This document shows positions 31,986 through 44,334 of a stretch of 64,000 nucleotides of DNA, in pieces. Under the pieces are notes generated by a model. It was not told where the DNA came from. It did no database searches and was given only the letters and a program-made list of their open reading frames with translations. Numbering within the stretch: the first letter of the stretch is position 1; each line of letters opens with the position of its first letter. Source of the DNA: Papaver somniferum (taxonomy: Eukaryota > Streptophyta > Magnoliopsida > Ranunculales > Papaveraceae); the NCBI RefSeq assembly GCF_003573695.1, contig NC_039362.1, positions 5,556,088 through 5,620,087 on the forward strand, in the 5' to 3' direction. Made by a program: the position numbers and the translations under genes.

Positions 31986-33114
31986 TCATTCTTCTTTCAG
32001 TTGCAAGTTTGTGAAAGTACTTAGTATTATCATCTTGCGGTTGCATATGAGTAACTCTTTCCCTTGCTTTCTACTTTTCTGCTTTGACAATTGAAAGTTT
32101 GCATAATTTTTGTCTTGCCTGTAATCTTGTATCCCATTGCTCCTCAGTAAGCCCATTATTGTTATTTTCTTCAGCATCCAAAGAAACAAAAATTTCCTCC
32201 AGCTCTTCCAATCTCCTATCCAGATCTCCAAATTTTTGTTTACTCCATAATTTGAGTTTTGGCTTTAAGAGTTGTAATTTATTGCAAAAATAAAATCCAG
32301 CATTACATGAAACAACAAAAGAGGACCAAGTAGTAGAAATAAAGGAGATAAATTCAGGGTGAGAATACCAGTAAGACTTACAATGAAAAGGTTCAGGCCC
32401 TGTCTTCACACCATCACACAAAAGAGAAATAGGAGAATGATCAGAGAAACGTCTTGGTAAAATTTGCTGAATAATTCTAGGAAATTGTTGTTCCCACTCC
32501 AAAGAAATTAAAATTCTATCAATCCTACTTCTTATATTATGAACTGATTATTTGTACATGTAAAAGAAGTTCATTTCAAAGGAAAATCAACCATCTCATG
32601 TCTTGGTATGAAGTTATTCATTTTTCTCATGCCTGCAGTTTGGTCACTATCTGAAGATCTTTCATAGGTAAATCTGATTTCATTAAAATCCCCCTAGTAC
32701 CCAAAGCAATCTCCAATATCATCTAACTTCTATATTTCCCCTTAGAAAAGCTTTCTTTAACTGGTATTATTAGAGTTAGGAGCATAAATACCAGTAAAGA
32801 TCCACTCAAATGTGGTATCTCTCATCTGACAGTGAATTGTGATTGAGTAATGTCCTATAAGAGAGTCTAGAACAGTAACTTTAGAATCATCCAACAACAT
32901 AAAATTCCACCTAAACTTCCTTCATAAGGGGCATCTAACCATTTTACATTTTTTACCCTAAGTTTCCCAAACAAGTAAGTCATTACATTGTTCTATCTTG
33001 GTCTCCTGTAGAAGAAAAATACTAGGCCTCCAATCTCTACATTTTTTCTTAATGATATCTCTTGTGTTAAGATCATTAAGACCTCTAATATTCTAGCAAA
33101 TTATTTTGAAATCC
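31986..33114 (-). pseudogene. LINE D ORF2, endonuclease and linker (degenerate)
   Basis: ORF2 starts at about 33114 with MDFKIIC, then a TAG where the family has Trp, then NIRGLNDLN (Asn of WNxxG). LLQETKIEQ carries the Glu and RFSDHSPISLL (near 32440) the Asp-His pair. The middle of the domain is recognisable only in short pieces such as TFEWIFTGIYAPN. The frame 32502-32071 covers SDH and the linker (WSKQKFGDLDRRLEELEEIF). Many stops are present. Confidence 0.72.
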
Positions 33115-33129
33115 ATGAAAATAAGAACC

Positions 33130-35158
33130 TATTAACCCAAAAACCCAAGAAAGACAGAAGAATAAATGAATTTACCATTTTCTGCCTTGAATTTCTTGAG
33201 ATGATCATTCATAGTGTCCATCACCTCTACATTTTCCTCTTCATTGCCTTTGAAGTATAAACCCAATTTGGGCCCCAATTGAATCATTTGAGTTACAATG
33301 TTCTCAAATTATTGTCTCAAAGTTGGATCTACACTACTTCTGACATGTTGCCACTATCCTGATGAATGAGTATTATTGCTGGTGTTAGAATGTGGTGAAA
33401 CATTATCCTATAGTGAGACAATTTCACTTAGAGACAGATCTAATTTTTGAAGGTAAGGAATCGAAACTGCTTCTTTCAGATATTCATCAACATTTTCATC
33501 ATAGGTAAAGTTTGTTGTAAGAGCCTTTGAGGTGTTATTTTTTGAATTCCAAGATGTTGGTTGAATAAATGATGGAATTTTCAAAATTGGCGGTGGCCCC
33601 AAGATTGATTTAGAGATGCCCTGATCCAAAATTTGAGTGCGTCTAGCCTTCCGCTTAGGCTCAACGGTCTCATTAACATTCAAATTTAAATTCAAACTTG
33701 CAGAAAAAGTTCCGATAATATTCTTTCTTTTTTGTACGCACGTGCATTTATTCATGCGACAATCTTTGCTAGAGTTACTCGATATTGAATTTTCCTATTG
33801 AATACTCGTCGAACCAATTTGGAAAGTTTAAAGATCCTGAGAAGACGATGCAGAATCCAAAACAGTAAGGTTAGAAGTTGAAACCTTAGTTTTTTTGAAA
33901 GTTTGATCAGAAATACCATTAATGAAAATCAAAGGTTTGATCAAAATTGGGAAAGATTGATCTTTATGACGTAAATAATTTGTGTGTTCCTGATGATCAT
34001 AATCTTGAACCAGAAGACGAATTGCAGAAGCATATTTCCATTTTATTGTAGATGTATGAACCTCAAAAAGACCCCCAAATTTGGTTCCAATATTCTCAAA
34101 AATCTAATTACACCAGAGATTGAATGAGACATCCTTGACTTCGATCCATGTTCCTTCTAAAACTTTGGATGGAGCAGTTATTGTTTAAAGAGAAGGACAC
34201 TATGGATAAAGTCTAATTTTAATACCCTGATCAAAAATACAAAGTCCCTTGTTTAGCAGAAGATTTCTAAACTCATTTTTTCTCCTAAAAGGAAAAATAT
34301 CAAAATCAATATTAAAAGAAAATCGATTTTAAATCTCCCTTCCAATGTTGCACCAAGATTCCACCCTGTGGGAGGACTCAATTACAATACAATTATCCCA
34401 ATCGTTTTATGTTGAATCTTCTATCTTATCTTCAATAATCATCATTTGTGGATTCTTTTCTTTAGGAATAAAAACTTGTTTTACCCTTTTAGAATCAGGA
34501 ATTTCAGATGATGATTTTCCTGATCATCAAAGCTTATCAAAACCAGTGAATTTTTTTCCACCTGTTAGTGCCCTTCTCAGCAGGCATAACCCTGTGATGC
34601 TTAGATTTATTGTCAGATATCGAAAGACTAAAGAATTCACCATATCTGTTTTTATCACGAACCATAATCATATGTTCAGGTCCTTTCTCGAAAATCCAAT
34701 GCCATGCTCCATAAAAACTCCTTATTAAATTCTTTGTGCATGATGTTCTTCAACCAAACAAAAGCAGATCTGCTTAAGGAGAACTGAATCAGAATCTTTG
34801 TGTTTCTGGTTTCTTCTTCAAAAAGGATATCACCATCCTTTTTGCTTAAAACAAAAGATTTGTATTCACACTCAATTTTGATCGAAGAGTCTGAAGCTGT
34901 TACCAATCTCTTCTTGTGAGATACATAAATCCAACCTTCTTCATCCTTTTCCTTTGCACTATCAGATGTTTGTATTTGTTTTCCTGCGACCACTGAAGCC
35001 CAATCCTTTGCCTTTTGACCTCGATCTGATGACTGCTGCTGCTGAAACCCATCTTCCTTTCTCGATTGCTTACCTTGTTGTTCACTAACCCATTGCGCTT
35101 CTCTTTTTCTACGTGAAGACGACCCCAAAATAATTTTCCCCACGAGAAACCCGTACAT
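33130..35158 (-). pseudogene. LINE D ORF1 (gag-like), degenerate
   Basis: The likely start is the Met at 35158 (MYGFLVGKIILGSSSRRKRE). The frame 35158-34676 (160 codons) is rich in Gln, Ser and Lys and then contains EGWIYVSHKKRLVTASDSS and IKIECEYKSFVLSKKDGDIL. Later pieces include 33755-33408 (115 codons, Lys/Asn-rich). Between them only frame-broken fragments remain, and no zinc knuckle was seen. Position directly upstream of the endonuclease supports the ORF1 call; sequence similarity alone is weak. Confidence 0.6.
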
Positions 35159-35165
35159 TCTCCCT

Positions 35166-35769
35166 CTAATGTTTTCTAGCTAGTTGTTCGATTCAAATGT
35201 TTTTAAGTTGTGTCAGACACGATAATTTTTATATCGATTCATAACTTGGTGTAACGGATTTTGGAAGCTGGTCATTGATATCATCACAGAAAGTTTTTTC
35301 TCGAATTTTAGGATCAAAATTAAGACAATTATCATTCATATAAAAATAACAACATAAAATCAATGACAAATGAACAATAAAAGAAAAATATACATGCCAA
35401 AATCATAACAGAGATGGTATTTAAGGTGGTTTTGTCAACTCGACTTATGTGCACGAGCAAAACTTGAAGGGAGAATCATATTATTGATCATCTGAACATT
35501 CTGAAATAACTTTACAATTGCATTAACACTCTTATTTATAGAGTGGTATTACAAAACCTAAGAAGATAATTCGAAATTCTAAACACTTTTTACTAGGTTA
35601 ATATTTAGGAAACTATAAATATTACAGAGAATATCCTTATTTTGTACTCATTTAATAATTTATATTCACGTATATTGCACAAATTCCTTGGTAGAGTTAT
35701 CTTCATGATCACCTGAACTTCTTGTATACATGTTATAGTCTACTTCCTCTACCACTATGCTATAGTGAC
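35166..35769. other. Non-coding unique DNA
   Basis: AT-rich spacer between the 5' end of LINE D and the copia element. No ORF, element end or RNA gene was recognised. The last five bases, GTGAC (35765-35769), are the left TSD copy of the copia element. Confidence 0.6.
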
Positions 35770-38219
35770 TATTAGAGAATTGCTCGGTCGAACTCGCATG
35801 CGTTGCTATCTCAAGAATGTTTGTCAATATTAGTGATCAAAACTATATGTCTTGATTTCTAGTTTACCTATGACTAAGTCTCAGTCTAGGATAGTTAAGT
35901 GTAGTTGAGATCCAGACTCCATGAAGATCATCTTACGAAGACGAAGAACTACTCGAGGAACCAGTGGAACTTCATCCGACTAAAAAGGTATGTGGAGACT
36001 TTAACTTATCTATCACTCAAAAGTCTACTCTGTCTCCTACTCTTGAGACAATAGTCGTATAACTATGATAATTTTCATACATACATATTTGCTATTTCGA
36101 GACGAGTTTACTCGCCTATCTGTGTCTCGGAATATGTGTTGGTAAGATTTTGCTTTAACCAATTTCATCTTTACCCGTGACGAAAGTCATGATGACGTTT
36201 CAATCTTGAAAATAGCTTTGATGACGATAGTCGTGAATAACGATTGTTATAACATTATATAAGAATGTTTCAATGATTGAAATGTAAAGTTGAAATTACC
36301 AACTATGGATATAAGCATATATAGTGTGTTCGCACATTAGTGTATAAATCCATCTGCCGGAAACCAAGTGAGTGCGTATGTGTGCATACGGTATTGGTGA
36401 AGGAGACAGGTTGGGTACGCGTACCAGCGGAAATTTTCCAACCGAAAATTTCTGCTGAGTTTGTAGTTTGGCAAACTAGTAAACCAGTCACCTTAGGTAC
36501 ACATACCCGTACGCGTACCGACGGAAGTATTCGAACCGAAAATTTCTGTTGAGTTTGTAAACTCAAATCCGGTAGCTAACGTACGCATACCCGTACGCGT
36601 ACCCAAGCTGGTTATTTCTCAAATCGGTAGTTCATGAACTTAAAACAATAAAATTTAAGGAATGCAATCTTTGCAAACCGTGGGTATATTTTTCATGAAT
36701 TGATTCAAATGGATCAAACCGATTTTATTTCAATTGTGTCTATGAATAAAGACCTGAGCAATTGAACAACTCTTCAACTATTTCTTATGAGTCATTTGAA
36801 CTAGTTATGAGAAAGATGAATACGGTTAATATGAAAGTGCTCATATGGATAACCATTGGTTAACTATTTGTGAACCAACTAAGTGTACACGTTTAGGTAC
36901 GGTTACTCAAACCTAAATGAATACATTTCATTTGTGTGTGACCTTCTAAGTTTCGATCTAACGATTGAAAGATATTAGCTTGGTTAAATCAGTTTTTTCA
37001 TCTAACGGTGAATATTGAATGCTTTGTTACCAAGGTAACTTGGATTGCAAACCCTGATTTGAAAACTATATAAAGGAGACATCTAGCAACTGGAAAAACT
37101 AATCCCCACACCTCTTGTGTGATACTAGTTGGTTTTGCTAGAGTCGGTTCTCCTTTGACCTTAGGTTTTTTCTCGATATCCTGTAGGTTAACGACTGAAA
37201 TACTTCATTGGGATTGTGAAGCCAGACAAAACTACTTCTCTTGTAGTTGGGCGATCTGATCTTGCCATTTTCTATCGTACGAGTTAAATTGAATAATTGA
37301 CTTGAGATTATATCTCCGATAGGGAAATATAAAAAGAAATCACAAACATCTTCGTCTCATCGTTTGTGATTCCACAATATCTTGTTTCGCTACCATACCA
37401 TTAAGATTATTGTGAGGTGATTGATAATACTAGGCTGTTCTTCGGGAACATAAGTCCGGGTTATCAATTAGTTCATGTTCAGCTTGATTTATTAAAAGAC
37501 GGAACAAAACTCATAGGTTTATCTGTGGGGGATAGATTTATCTATTATCGTATACTTTTCTTTGTGATACAAATTTTCTTATTAAATTCTTCGACTTTGG
37601 ATCGTAGAAACTCTTAGTTGTGGGTGAGATCAGCTAAGGAAATCAAGTGCGTAGTATCCTGCTGGGATTAGAGACGTAAGGAGTGCAATTGTACCTTGAA
37701 TCAGTGTGAGATTGATTAGGGTTCAACTACAGTCCAGGCCGAAGTTAGTTTGTAGTAGGCTAGTGTCTGTAGCGGCTTAATACAGTGTGGTGTTCAATCT
37801 GGACTAGTTCCCGGCGTTTCTCTGCATTTACGGTTTCCTCGTTAACAAAACTTCTGGTGTCCGTGTTATTTCTTTTATGCATTATATTTTGTTATATAAT
37901 TGAAATATCACAGGTTGTGTGTTGTATCGACCAATTGTGAAATCCAATCTTTGGTTGTTGATTGGAAATTGATTGATTCTTAGATATTGGTCTTTGGTAC
38001 CATCCAAGTTTATATCTCTAGTTTTTGATGAAGACTCGCAGATTTCCATTTGCTTGAGTAAAGATCAAATCGAGAGATAGAGATATTAACTCCTTGATAT
38101 ACTTTTTATTAAGATTGAGTGTGACTGCCTAGTTGATTCTCTTAAAAGTATATTAGAGTTAGTACATACAGATTTCTAATCGAAATATTGGGTGAGGTTG
38201 TTGTACCCCCGCATTTTCA
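35770..38219 (+). repeat. Sirevirus-like element, 5' LTR
   Basis: 2450 bp. It starts TATTAGAG; the 3' LTR has TGTTAGAG, so the terminal TG has mutated to TA. It ends CATTTTCA. Three GTACGCGTAC palindromes lie at 36413-36424 (extended to 12 bp), 36509-36518 and 36593-36602. A TATA box (TATATAAA, 37067-37074) probably marks the end of U3. Confidence 0.93.
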
Positions 38220-38221
38220 AT

Positions 38222-38233
38222 TGGTATCAGAGC
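38222..38233 (+). other. Primer-binding site (initiator tRNA-Met)
   Basis: TGGTATCAGAGC, two bases after the 5' LTR, is the standard plant copia primer-binding site complementary to the 3' end of initiator tRNA-Met. Confidence 0.95.
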
Positions 38234-38287
38234 AGGCAAACACGTTTAAAAGACCTTACAAGTCTGTGTTTTTAGCGATCTGACTCT

Positions 38288-39556
38288 ATGGACATAAGTG
38301 CTATCTCTATTAACGTACCACCAGTCTTCGATGGCTCTAATTACTTATGGTGGAAAATTGCTATGGGAGATTTTCTTCAAGCGCGTGATTTTCAATCATG
38401 GGTATATGTTGTTAATGGATATGATGCTCCCGTTGTGGCAATAGGTAGCTCTACTGTTCCAAAGAATATTGGAGAATACGATGCAGCAAAGCAAAACTCC
38501 GACGGTTTGAATGCCATCATACATGCCATTACCCCAAATCTTCAACACCATATGTCAAATTGAACTATGTCTAAAGATGCGTGGGATATCTTAGAAACTG
38601 TATTCGAAGGTAATACAAGTGAAAAGGAAGCTAGGCTTCAAAACCTTAATTCCGATTGGGAAAACCTTTGTATGGCAGATGAAGATTCATTTGATGAGTT
38701 TAATCACAAAGTGTCTGAAATTGTTAATGCATCTTTTGCATTGGGTAAGACTATTCCTGAAACGGACATTGTGATGAAAATTCTCAGATCGCTGCCATCT
38801 AGATACGATTCTAAGAAGCATGCCATCGTTGAGGGAAATAACCTTGATACACTTTCCAGAAACACTCTGATAGGAAAGTTAAAAATTCTTGATCTTGACA
38901 CAAGCAGAACGTTCGTGATTAATGTTGTGACCAAAACGGGTGTATCCTCTCACTTGTCTTGGGCTGATGAATGTTGCTCCAATCATGTTGATCTTGATAA
39001 TTCACTGATAATAAGAAAGGTCAAGGATTTGATAAAGAGGAAGAATAAATGTGATGAATATCCATCTTCCGTTAATGCTTCAGATGATTCCACAGAAGAC
39101 AAAACTACTCTGGATGTCTCAGATGAGTCTAACAGGTGCAAGGGACTTACTTCCCTTACTACAGATTCTCTCTCCTCTTCAACTTCTGATTCAGAAATTG
39201 AGTATGACATAGAGTTTTTTGATCTCTTGAATAAAGAGATTCTTCAAGATAACCTTCACCTAAATGCCTCCTTGAAGAGAGTTGAATCATCACTCCGGGC
39301 GAAAAATATTGAAATAGAGCGTCTTAATGATAATTTCGTCAGAACCATATCTCTAAAGGAAGAAAAGATTAATACTTTCAAATATGACCTGCAAAGGTTA
39401 TCTGGAAGCTCTGACAAAATTGCAGCAATGTTATTTGGTCAAAGATCCTTTGGAAACACTAATGGTTTAGGGTTCAAAAGCAAAAATCCAAGCTCAAAGT
39501 TGTTTGTTCCAACTAATCAAGGAACAACTATTGTTGATTGTTGTGTTAAACAGTAA
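38288..39556 (+). pseudogene. Sirevirus-like gag, N-terminal and central part
   Basis: The ATG at 38288 opens MDISAISINVPPVFDGSNYL, the usual copia gag start. One frame runs to 39556, broken only by a TGA at 38561-38563 (next residues TMSKDAWDILETVFEG). The UBN2-type gag core includes LQNLNSDWENLCMADEDSFD, KILRSLPSRYDSKKHAIVEG and LSRNTLIGKLKILDLD. The second half is Ser/Asp-rich (LSSSTSDSEIEYDIEF) and then probably coiled coil (LRAKNIEIERLNDNFVRTIS). The frame ends at VDCCVKQ; the zinc knuckle follows in another frame. Gag would form the particle shell that packages element RNA. Confidence 0.88.
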
Positions 39557-39950
39557 GAGCCACATAAAGACGAAAAAATCCTCATTGATTTGTTCCTTTT
39601 GTGGACATTCAAAGCATGATCAGAACACTTGTTGGAGATTCAGAAGGAGCAATAAGAGAATCACCAAACTTCAAGAGAACATGCAAAAAATGAATCTGGG
39701 TCCGGATAACCAAGCTCTTTTAAAAAAATCCAGATCTAGACGAGGTAAGAAATCTGTTTACACAACAAACAATGATAAACCACGAAAAATAAGAGGTGTG
39801 AGCATATGGCTCACTCGGTCACCAACTAATGTTGGTGACATCCGCATCCTCATTTTTAGCTTGGGAAAAATGAGGTTTGCACCAAAAATGGCTCAAGTCT
39901 TTGTTTTTGTAAATCTTTTTCTTATATTTTCTAAGAAAATATTCTCCTAA
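39557..39950 (+). pseudogene. Sirevirus-like gag C-terminus with zinc knuckle
   Basis: The frame containing 39504-39950 encodes CSFCGHSKHDQNTC (C-x2-C-x4-H-x4-C) at about 39591-39632, preceded by SHIKTKKSS and followed by a basic segment (KKSRSRRGKKSVYTT). This is the nucleocapsid end of gag. In autonomous elements the protease DSG motif would come soon after; instead the frame runs into unrelated sequence and stops. The pol deletion junction is therefore probably between 39780 and 40080. Confidence 0.82.
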
Positions 39951-40083
39951 GAAGATGGAAGGCGAATAACAAATCCTGAAAGACTCATTCAATGTCTTCT
40001 AGGGTTTTGAGTTCATAAATCCATTTATATTTCGTGTCCTCCCTTTCTCATTTCTTATCAAAATATACAGTCTCACGGCTCTT

Positions 40084-40503
40084 GTGACTAGAGGGATCAC
40101 AAAAAGAAATGCAGTTGAAGCAGTTAATGTGTATCTTTGTGATGGAATCTCTTCCTCGAGAATAAAGAAAGTGAAGTCGACAATGAATGGAGAAGGTTCT
40201 TCCTCTAACTGTCTCTTATCTGTTTGTCATCATGATAATGATTTTAGAGGCATGGTGAAAGATTTCATCAACAAGTGAAATGATTTAAAATCTCAAATCG
40301 TTTCCTCTTTGGAAAAGATAACTCACTATGAACAAATGTTGTCTCTAACCAAGAACACCTCGTATGAACTAAAAAGAGAACTTAGTGAGTTAACTGACAT
40401 TTCTGAAGATCTAGAGGAATTGAATGATCCCATAATCAATAGTTTCTTCAATAATGAGAAGGAGTTCTCAGTAGATGCTCTGAGAAAGCTCTATAATGTC
40501 TAG
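40084..40503 (+). pseudogene. Coiled-coil-type 3' frame of the copia element
   Basis: 140 codons in one frame, with a TGA after FINK (40276-40278). The second half (LEKITHYEQMLSLTKNTSYE, LKRELSELTDISEDLEEL) has the heptad-like pattern of a coiled coil. Sireviruses often carry an extra ORF with coiled coils between pol and the 3' LTR, and this position fits, but I see no sequence motif that proves the link. No signal peptide or membrane segment is visible. It could also be a displaced part of gag. Confidence 0.45.
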
Positions 40504-41217
40504 GAAACTTCTTAAGAGAATTTTTATTCTTGTTTTTGTTTAAGAATGATAACTAGGGTTTGGAATAGCCATTATTGTGAGTACACATAGCTATGTCCGG
40601 CGTTTTCATCTTCATGTTTTTAGATTTATTTATTTAAATTCTAAAGTTGATTTGGGAAGATGATGTTTGCAGTATTAATCTTTATGGTTTTATATATTAC
40701 AATATGTTATGGGATATGTGTGTTTGCGTCCGTGAACTATTATTTTCCCATACGATGTCAGAAGTTATCTCGTATATATGTCGATATGCATGTATTGATA
40801 CAAGATCGATGAACTTTTGACAAACAAAGGTTAAGCCTATTATGTCATTTATGGATGGAAGATAGGTTAAAATCTTTTGTTTTACGAGGATTATGTCTAT
40901 TGTATGTCATTGTACAAATAGTTAAGCAAAATAGAATGAATCCTTATATATTACGCAGTATTGATCTTCCCTGATCCATATTTTATGTATATACTGTGCG
41001 GCTCCATAAATATTCTTGTGTGAGCATTTCCAACTAGACTAATCATAGATTCGTTTGTGGTTATTTTGGTTGTGTATTACGATCATGGGTTGTCTTGTGG
41101 TTAGTTTAATTGAAATTTTTGGATACCAAATCATTTTGTAGTTTTTAGTGTCCAAAGAAATCCTTCTTTTCTCGTAAAAGTAAGGTCGCTCTTGTTGTTC
41201 TTTCAGGAAGGACATCA

Positions 41218-41884
41218 AATGGGGGAGAGTTCTTTTGAACTTACGCTTAATTTCCATTTCTTTGTGGGAAGTATGGCTCTGGAATATTTGAGGAGTTATC
41301 TTGTATCTTTATAAACTCCATGATGAATGCATTTAGCTTCGGCTTTATGATTGTATCTAAACAAAGTTGATATGTACTTTTCTTTGGTCTTGAAGTGTCT
41401 CCATGAAAATTTCATTAGGATCCCGTTTTCGTACCTTTGCCAATTTTATTGACAAAAAGGGGGAGAATTAATATGTAGTTCACACTACAAATACATATAG
41501 TTTTCGGATCATTATGTAAGGGGGAGTGGTTTTCATGTTGAGACGAAGTATTGACTAAGGGGGAGTGATACACATATCACCAGAGTATTGTTGTCGAAGT
41601 TGTGATATAAGAACTTTGATGATGTGTGATAATACTATGACATTGTATAACAATGATCAAGAGCTTTTGTTTTCTCATTGTTATGGCTACGGGACTTCAA
41701 CAACTATGATGCTGAACTGAACATCAATGGAATCATGGGAGTACTTGGAAAAGACGAAGTTTTCGAGTAATGTTGAAGCACCAAGGAGATCAAGCATGTG
41801 GACGAGAAGCTACAAATTTTTTTATCTATTTTGTAATCCATATGTATTGATAGTTTTGTCACTAAAATTGACAAAGGGGGAGAT
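41218..41884 (+). promoter_or_regulatory. Five GGGGGAG polypurine tracts before 3' LTR
   Basis: G5AG-type purine tracts lie at 41218-41229, 41453-41466, 41517-41528, 41556-41567 and 41873-41883. The last abuts the 3' LTR and is the presumed plus-strand primer. Two of them follow a hairpin: TTTGTCA/TGACAAA with a 7-nt loop (41855-41875), and TTTGCCA/TGACAAA with one mismatch (41436-41456). Multiple tracts are a known Sirevirus feature. Confidence 0.8.
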
Positions 41885-44329
41885 TGTTAGAGCATTGCTC
41901 GGTCGAACTCGCATGCGTTGCTATCTCAAGCATGTTTGCCAATATTAATGATCAAAAATATATGTCTTGATTTCTAATTTACTTATGGCTAAGTCTCGGT
42001 CTAGGATAGTTAAGTGTAGCTGAGCTCAAGACTCCATGGCGATCATCTTACGAAGACGAAGAACTACTCGAGGAACCAGTGGAACTTCATCCGACTAAAA
42101 AGGTATGTGGAGACTTAACTTATCAATCACTCAAAAGTCTACTCTATCTCCTACTCTTGAGACAATAGTCGTATAACTATGATAGTTTTCATACATAGAC
42201 ATTTGCTATTTCGAGCCGAGTTTACTCGCCTATCTTTTTCTCGAAATATGTGTTGGTAAGCTTTTTCTTTAACCACTTTCATATTTACCCGTGACGAAAT
42301 TCATGATGACGTTTCAATCTTGAAAATAGCTTTGATGATGATAGTCGTGAATAACGATTGTTATAACATTATAGAAGAATGTTTCAATGATTGAAATGTA
42401 GAGTTGAGATTACAAACTATGGATATAAGCATATATAGTATGTTCGCACATTAGTGTATAAATCCATCTGCCGGAAACCAAGTGTGTGCATATGTGTGCA
42501 TACGGTATTGGTGAAGGAGACTGGTTGGTTACGCATACCAGCGGAAGTTTTCCAACCGAAAATTTCTGCTGAGTTTGTAGTTTGCAAACTAGTAAACCAG
42601 TCACCTTAAGTACGCATACCCTTACGCGTACCGACGGAAGTATTCAAACCGAAAATTTCTGCTGAGTTTGTAAACTCAAATCCGGTAGGTAAGGTACGCA
42701 TACCCGTACGCGTACCCAAGCTGGTTATTTCTCAAATCGGTAGTTCATGAACTTAAAACAATAAAATTTAAGGAATGCAATTTTTGCAAACCGTGGGTAT
42801 ATTGTTCATGAATTGATTCAAATGGATCAAACCTATTTTGTTTCAATTGTGTCTATGAATAAAGACCTAAGCAATTGAAAAACTCTTCAACTAGTTCTTA
42901 TGAGTCATTTGAACTAGTTATGAGAAAGATGAATACGGTTAATATGAAAGTGCTCATATGGCTAACCATTGGTTAACTATTTGTGAACCAACTAAGTGTA
43001 CACGTTTAGGTACGGTTACTCAAACCTAAATGAATACATTTCATTTGTGTGTGACAAGCTAAGTTTCGATCTAACGGTTGAAAGATATTAGCTTGGTTAA
43101 ATCAGGTTTTTCATCTAACGGTGAATATTGAATGCTTTTTTACCAAGGTAACTTGGATTGCAAACCCTGGTTTGAAAAATATATAAAGGAGACATCTAGC
43201 ATCTGGTAAAACTAATCCCCATACCTCTTGTGTGATACTAGTTGGTTTTGCTAGAGTCGATTCTCTTTTAACCTTAGGTTTTTTCTCGAGACCCTGTAGG
43301 TTAACGACTGAAAGACTTCATTGGGATTGTGAAGCCAGACGAAACTACTTCTCTTGTAGTTGAGCGATCTGATCTTGCCATTTTCTATCGTACGAGTTCA
43401 GTTGAATAATTGACTTGAGATTATATCTCCGATAAAGAAAGATAAAAAGAAATCACAAACATCTTCGTCTCATCGTTTGTGATTCCACAATATCTTGTTT
43501 CGCTACCATACGATTAAGATTATTGTGAGATGATTGATAATACTAGGCTGTTCTTCGGGAATATAAGTCCTGGTTATCAATTAGTTCCTGTTCACCTTGA
43601 TTTATCAAAAGTCGGAACAAAACTCATAGGTTATCTGTGGGAGACATATTTATCTATTATCGTAGACTTTTCTGTGTGATACATATTTGTTTATTAAAGT
43701 CTTCGACTTTGGGTTGTAGCAACTCTTAGTTGTGAGTGAGATCAGTTAAGGGAATCAAGTGTGTGGTATCCTGCTGGGATCAGAGACGTAAGGAGCGCAA
43801 TTGTACCTTGAATCAGTGTGAGATTGATTAGGGTTCAACTACAGTCCAGACCGAAGTTAGTTTGTAGTAGGCTAGTGTCTGTAGCGGCTTAATACAGTGT
43901 GTTGTTCAATCTGGACTAGGTCCCGGGATTTTCTGCATTTGCGGTTTTCTCGTTAACAAAACTTCTGGTGTCTGTGTTATTTCTATTCTGCATTATATTT
44001 TGTTATATAATTGAAATATCACAGGTTGTGCGTTTTATCGATCAATTGTGAAATCCAACCTTTGGTTGTTGATTGGAAATTAATTGATCCTTGGATATTG
44101 GTCTCTGGTACCATTCAAGTTTATATCTCTAGTATTTGATGAAGACTCGCAGATTTCCATTTGCTTGAGTAAAGATCAAATCGAGAGATAGAGATACTAA
44201 CTCCTTGATATACTTCTTATTAAGATGGAGTCTGACTGTCTAGTTGATTCTCTTAAAAGTATATTACAGTTAGTCCATACACATTGCTAATCGAAATATT
44301 GGGTGAGGTTGTTGTACCCCGCGTTTTCA
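41885..44329 (+). repeat. Sirevirus-like element, 3' LTR
   Basis: 2445 bp, TGTTAGAGC...GTTTTCA. TATA box at 43180-43187. Of the three GTACGCGTAC palindromes in the 5' LTR only the last is preserved here (about 42706-42715). The first has become TACGCATACC, a CpG transition, and the second is interrupted as CCCTTACGCGTACC. Confidence 0.93.
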
Positions 44330-44334
44330 GTGAC

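Larger units (their letters stand above)
17660..35165 (-). mobile_element. LINE D (L1-type), split by the Athila element
   Basis: A minus-strand L1-type element, interrupted at 18222-29914 by the LTR element; its own sequence is about 17660-18221 plus 29920-35165. From the 5' end it holds ORF1 (35158-about 33130), endonuclease (from 33114), RT (31961-30721), thumb, and zf-RVT, whose two halves flank the Athila insertion. The 3' UTR ends near 17660 in GTACCCTCTCCTTTTTG. Many stops and frameshifts are present, more than in LINE B or G, so it looks older. No TSD for D could be identified. A 33-bp local duplication (about 17870-17930) lies in its 3' part. Confidence 0.85.
35770..44329 (+). mobile_element. 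Sirevirus-like Ty1/copia element lacking pol
   Basis: An 8.56-kb element with LTRs 35770-38219 and 41885-44329 and the 5-bp TSD GTGAC (35765-35769, 44330-44334). The initiator tRNA-Met primer site, the gag sequence, CpG-rich palindromes in the LTRs and several GGGGGAG tracts before the 3' LTR match the Sirevirus (SIRE/Maximus) lineage. Only 3.67 kb lies between the LTRs. It holds gag and a coiled-coil-type frame, with no protease, integrase, RT or RNase H recognisable, so it is non-autonomous. The LTRs differ by scattered substitutions and small indels in both directions, a normal ageing pattern. Confidence 0.9.
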
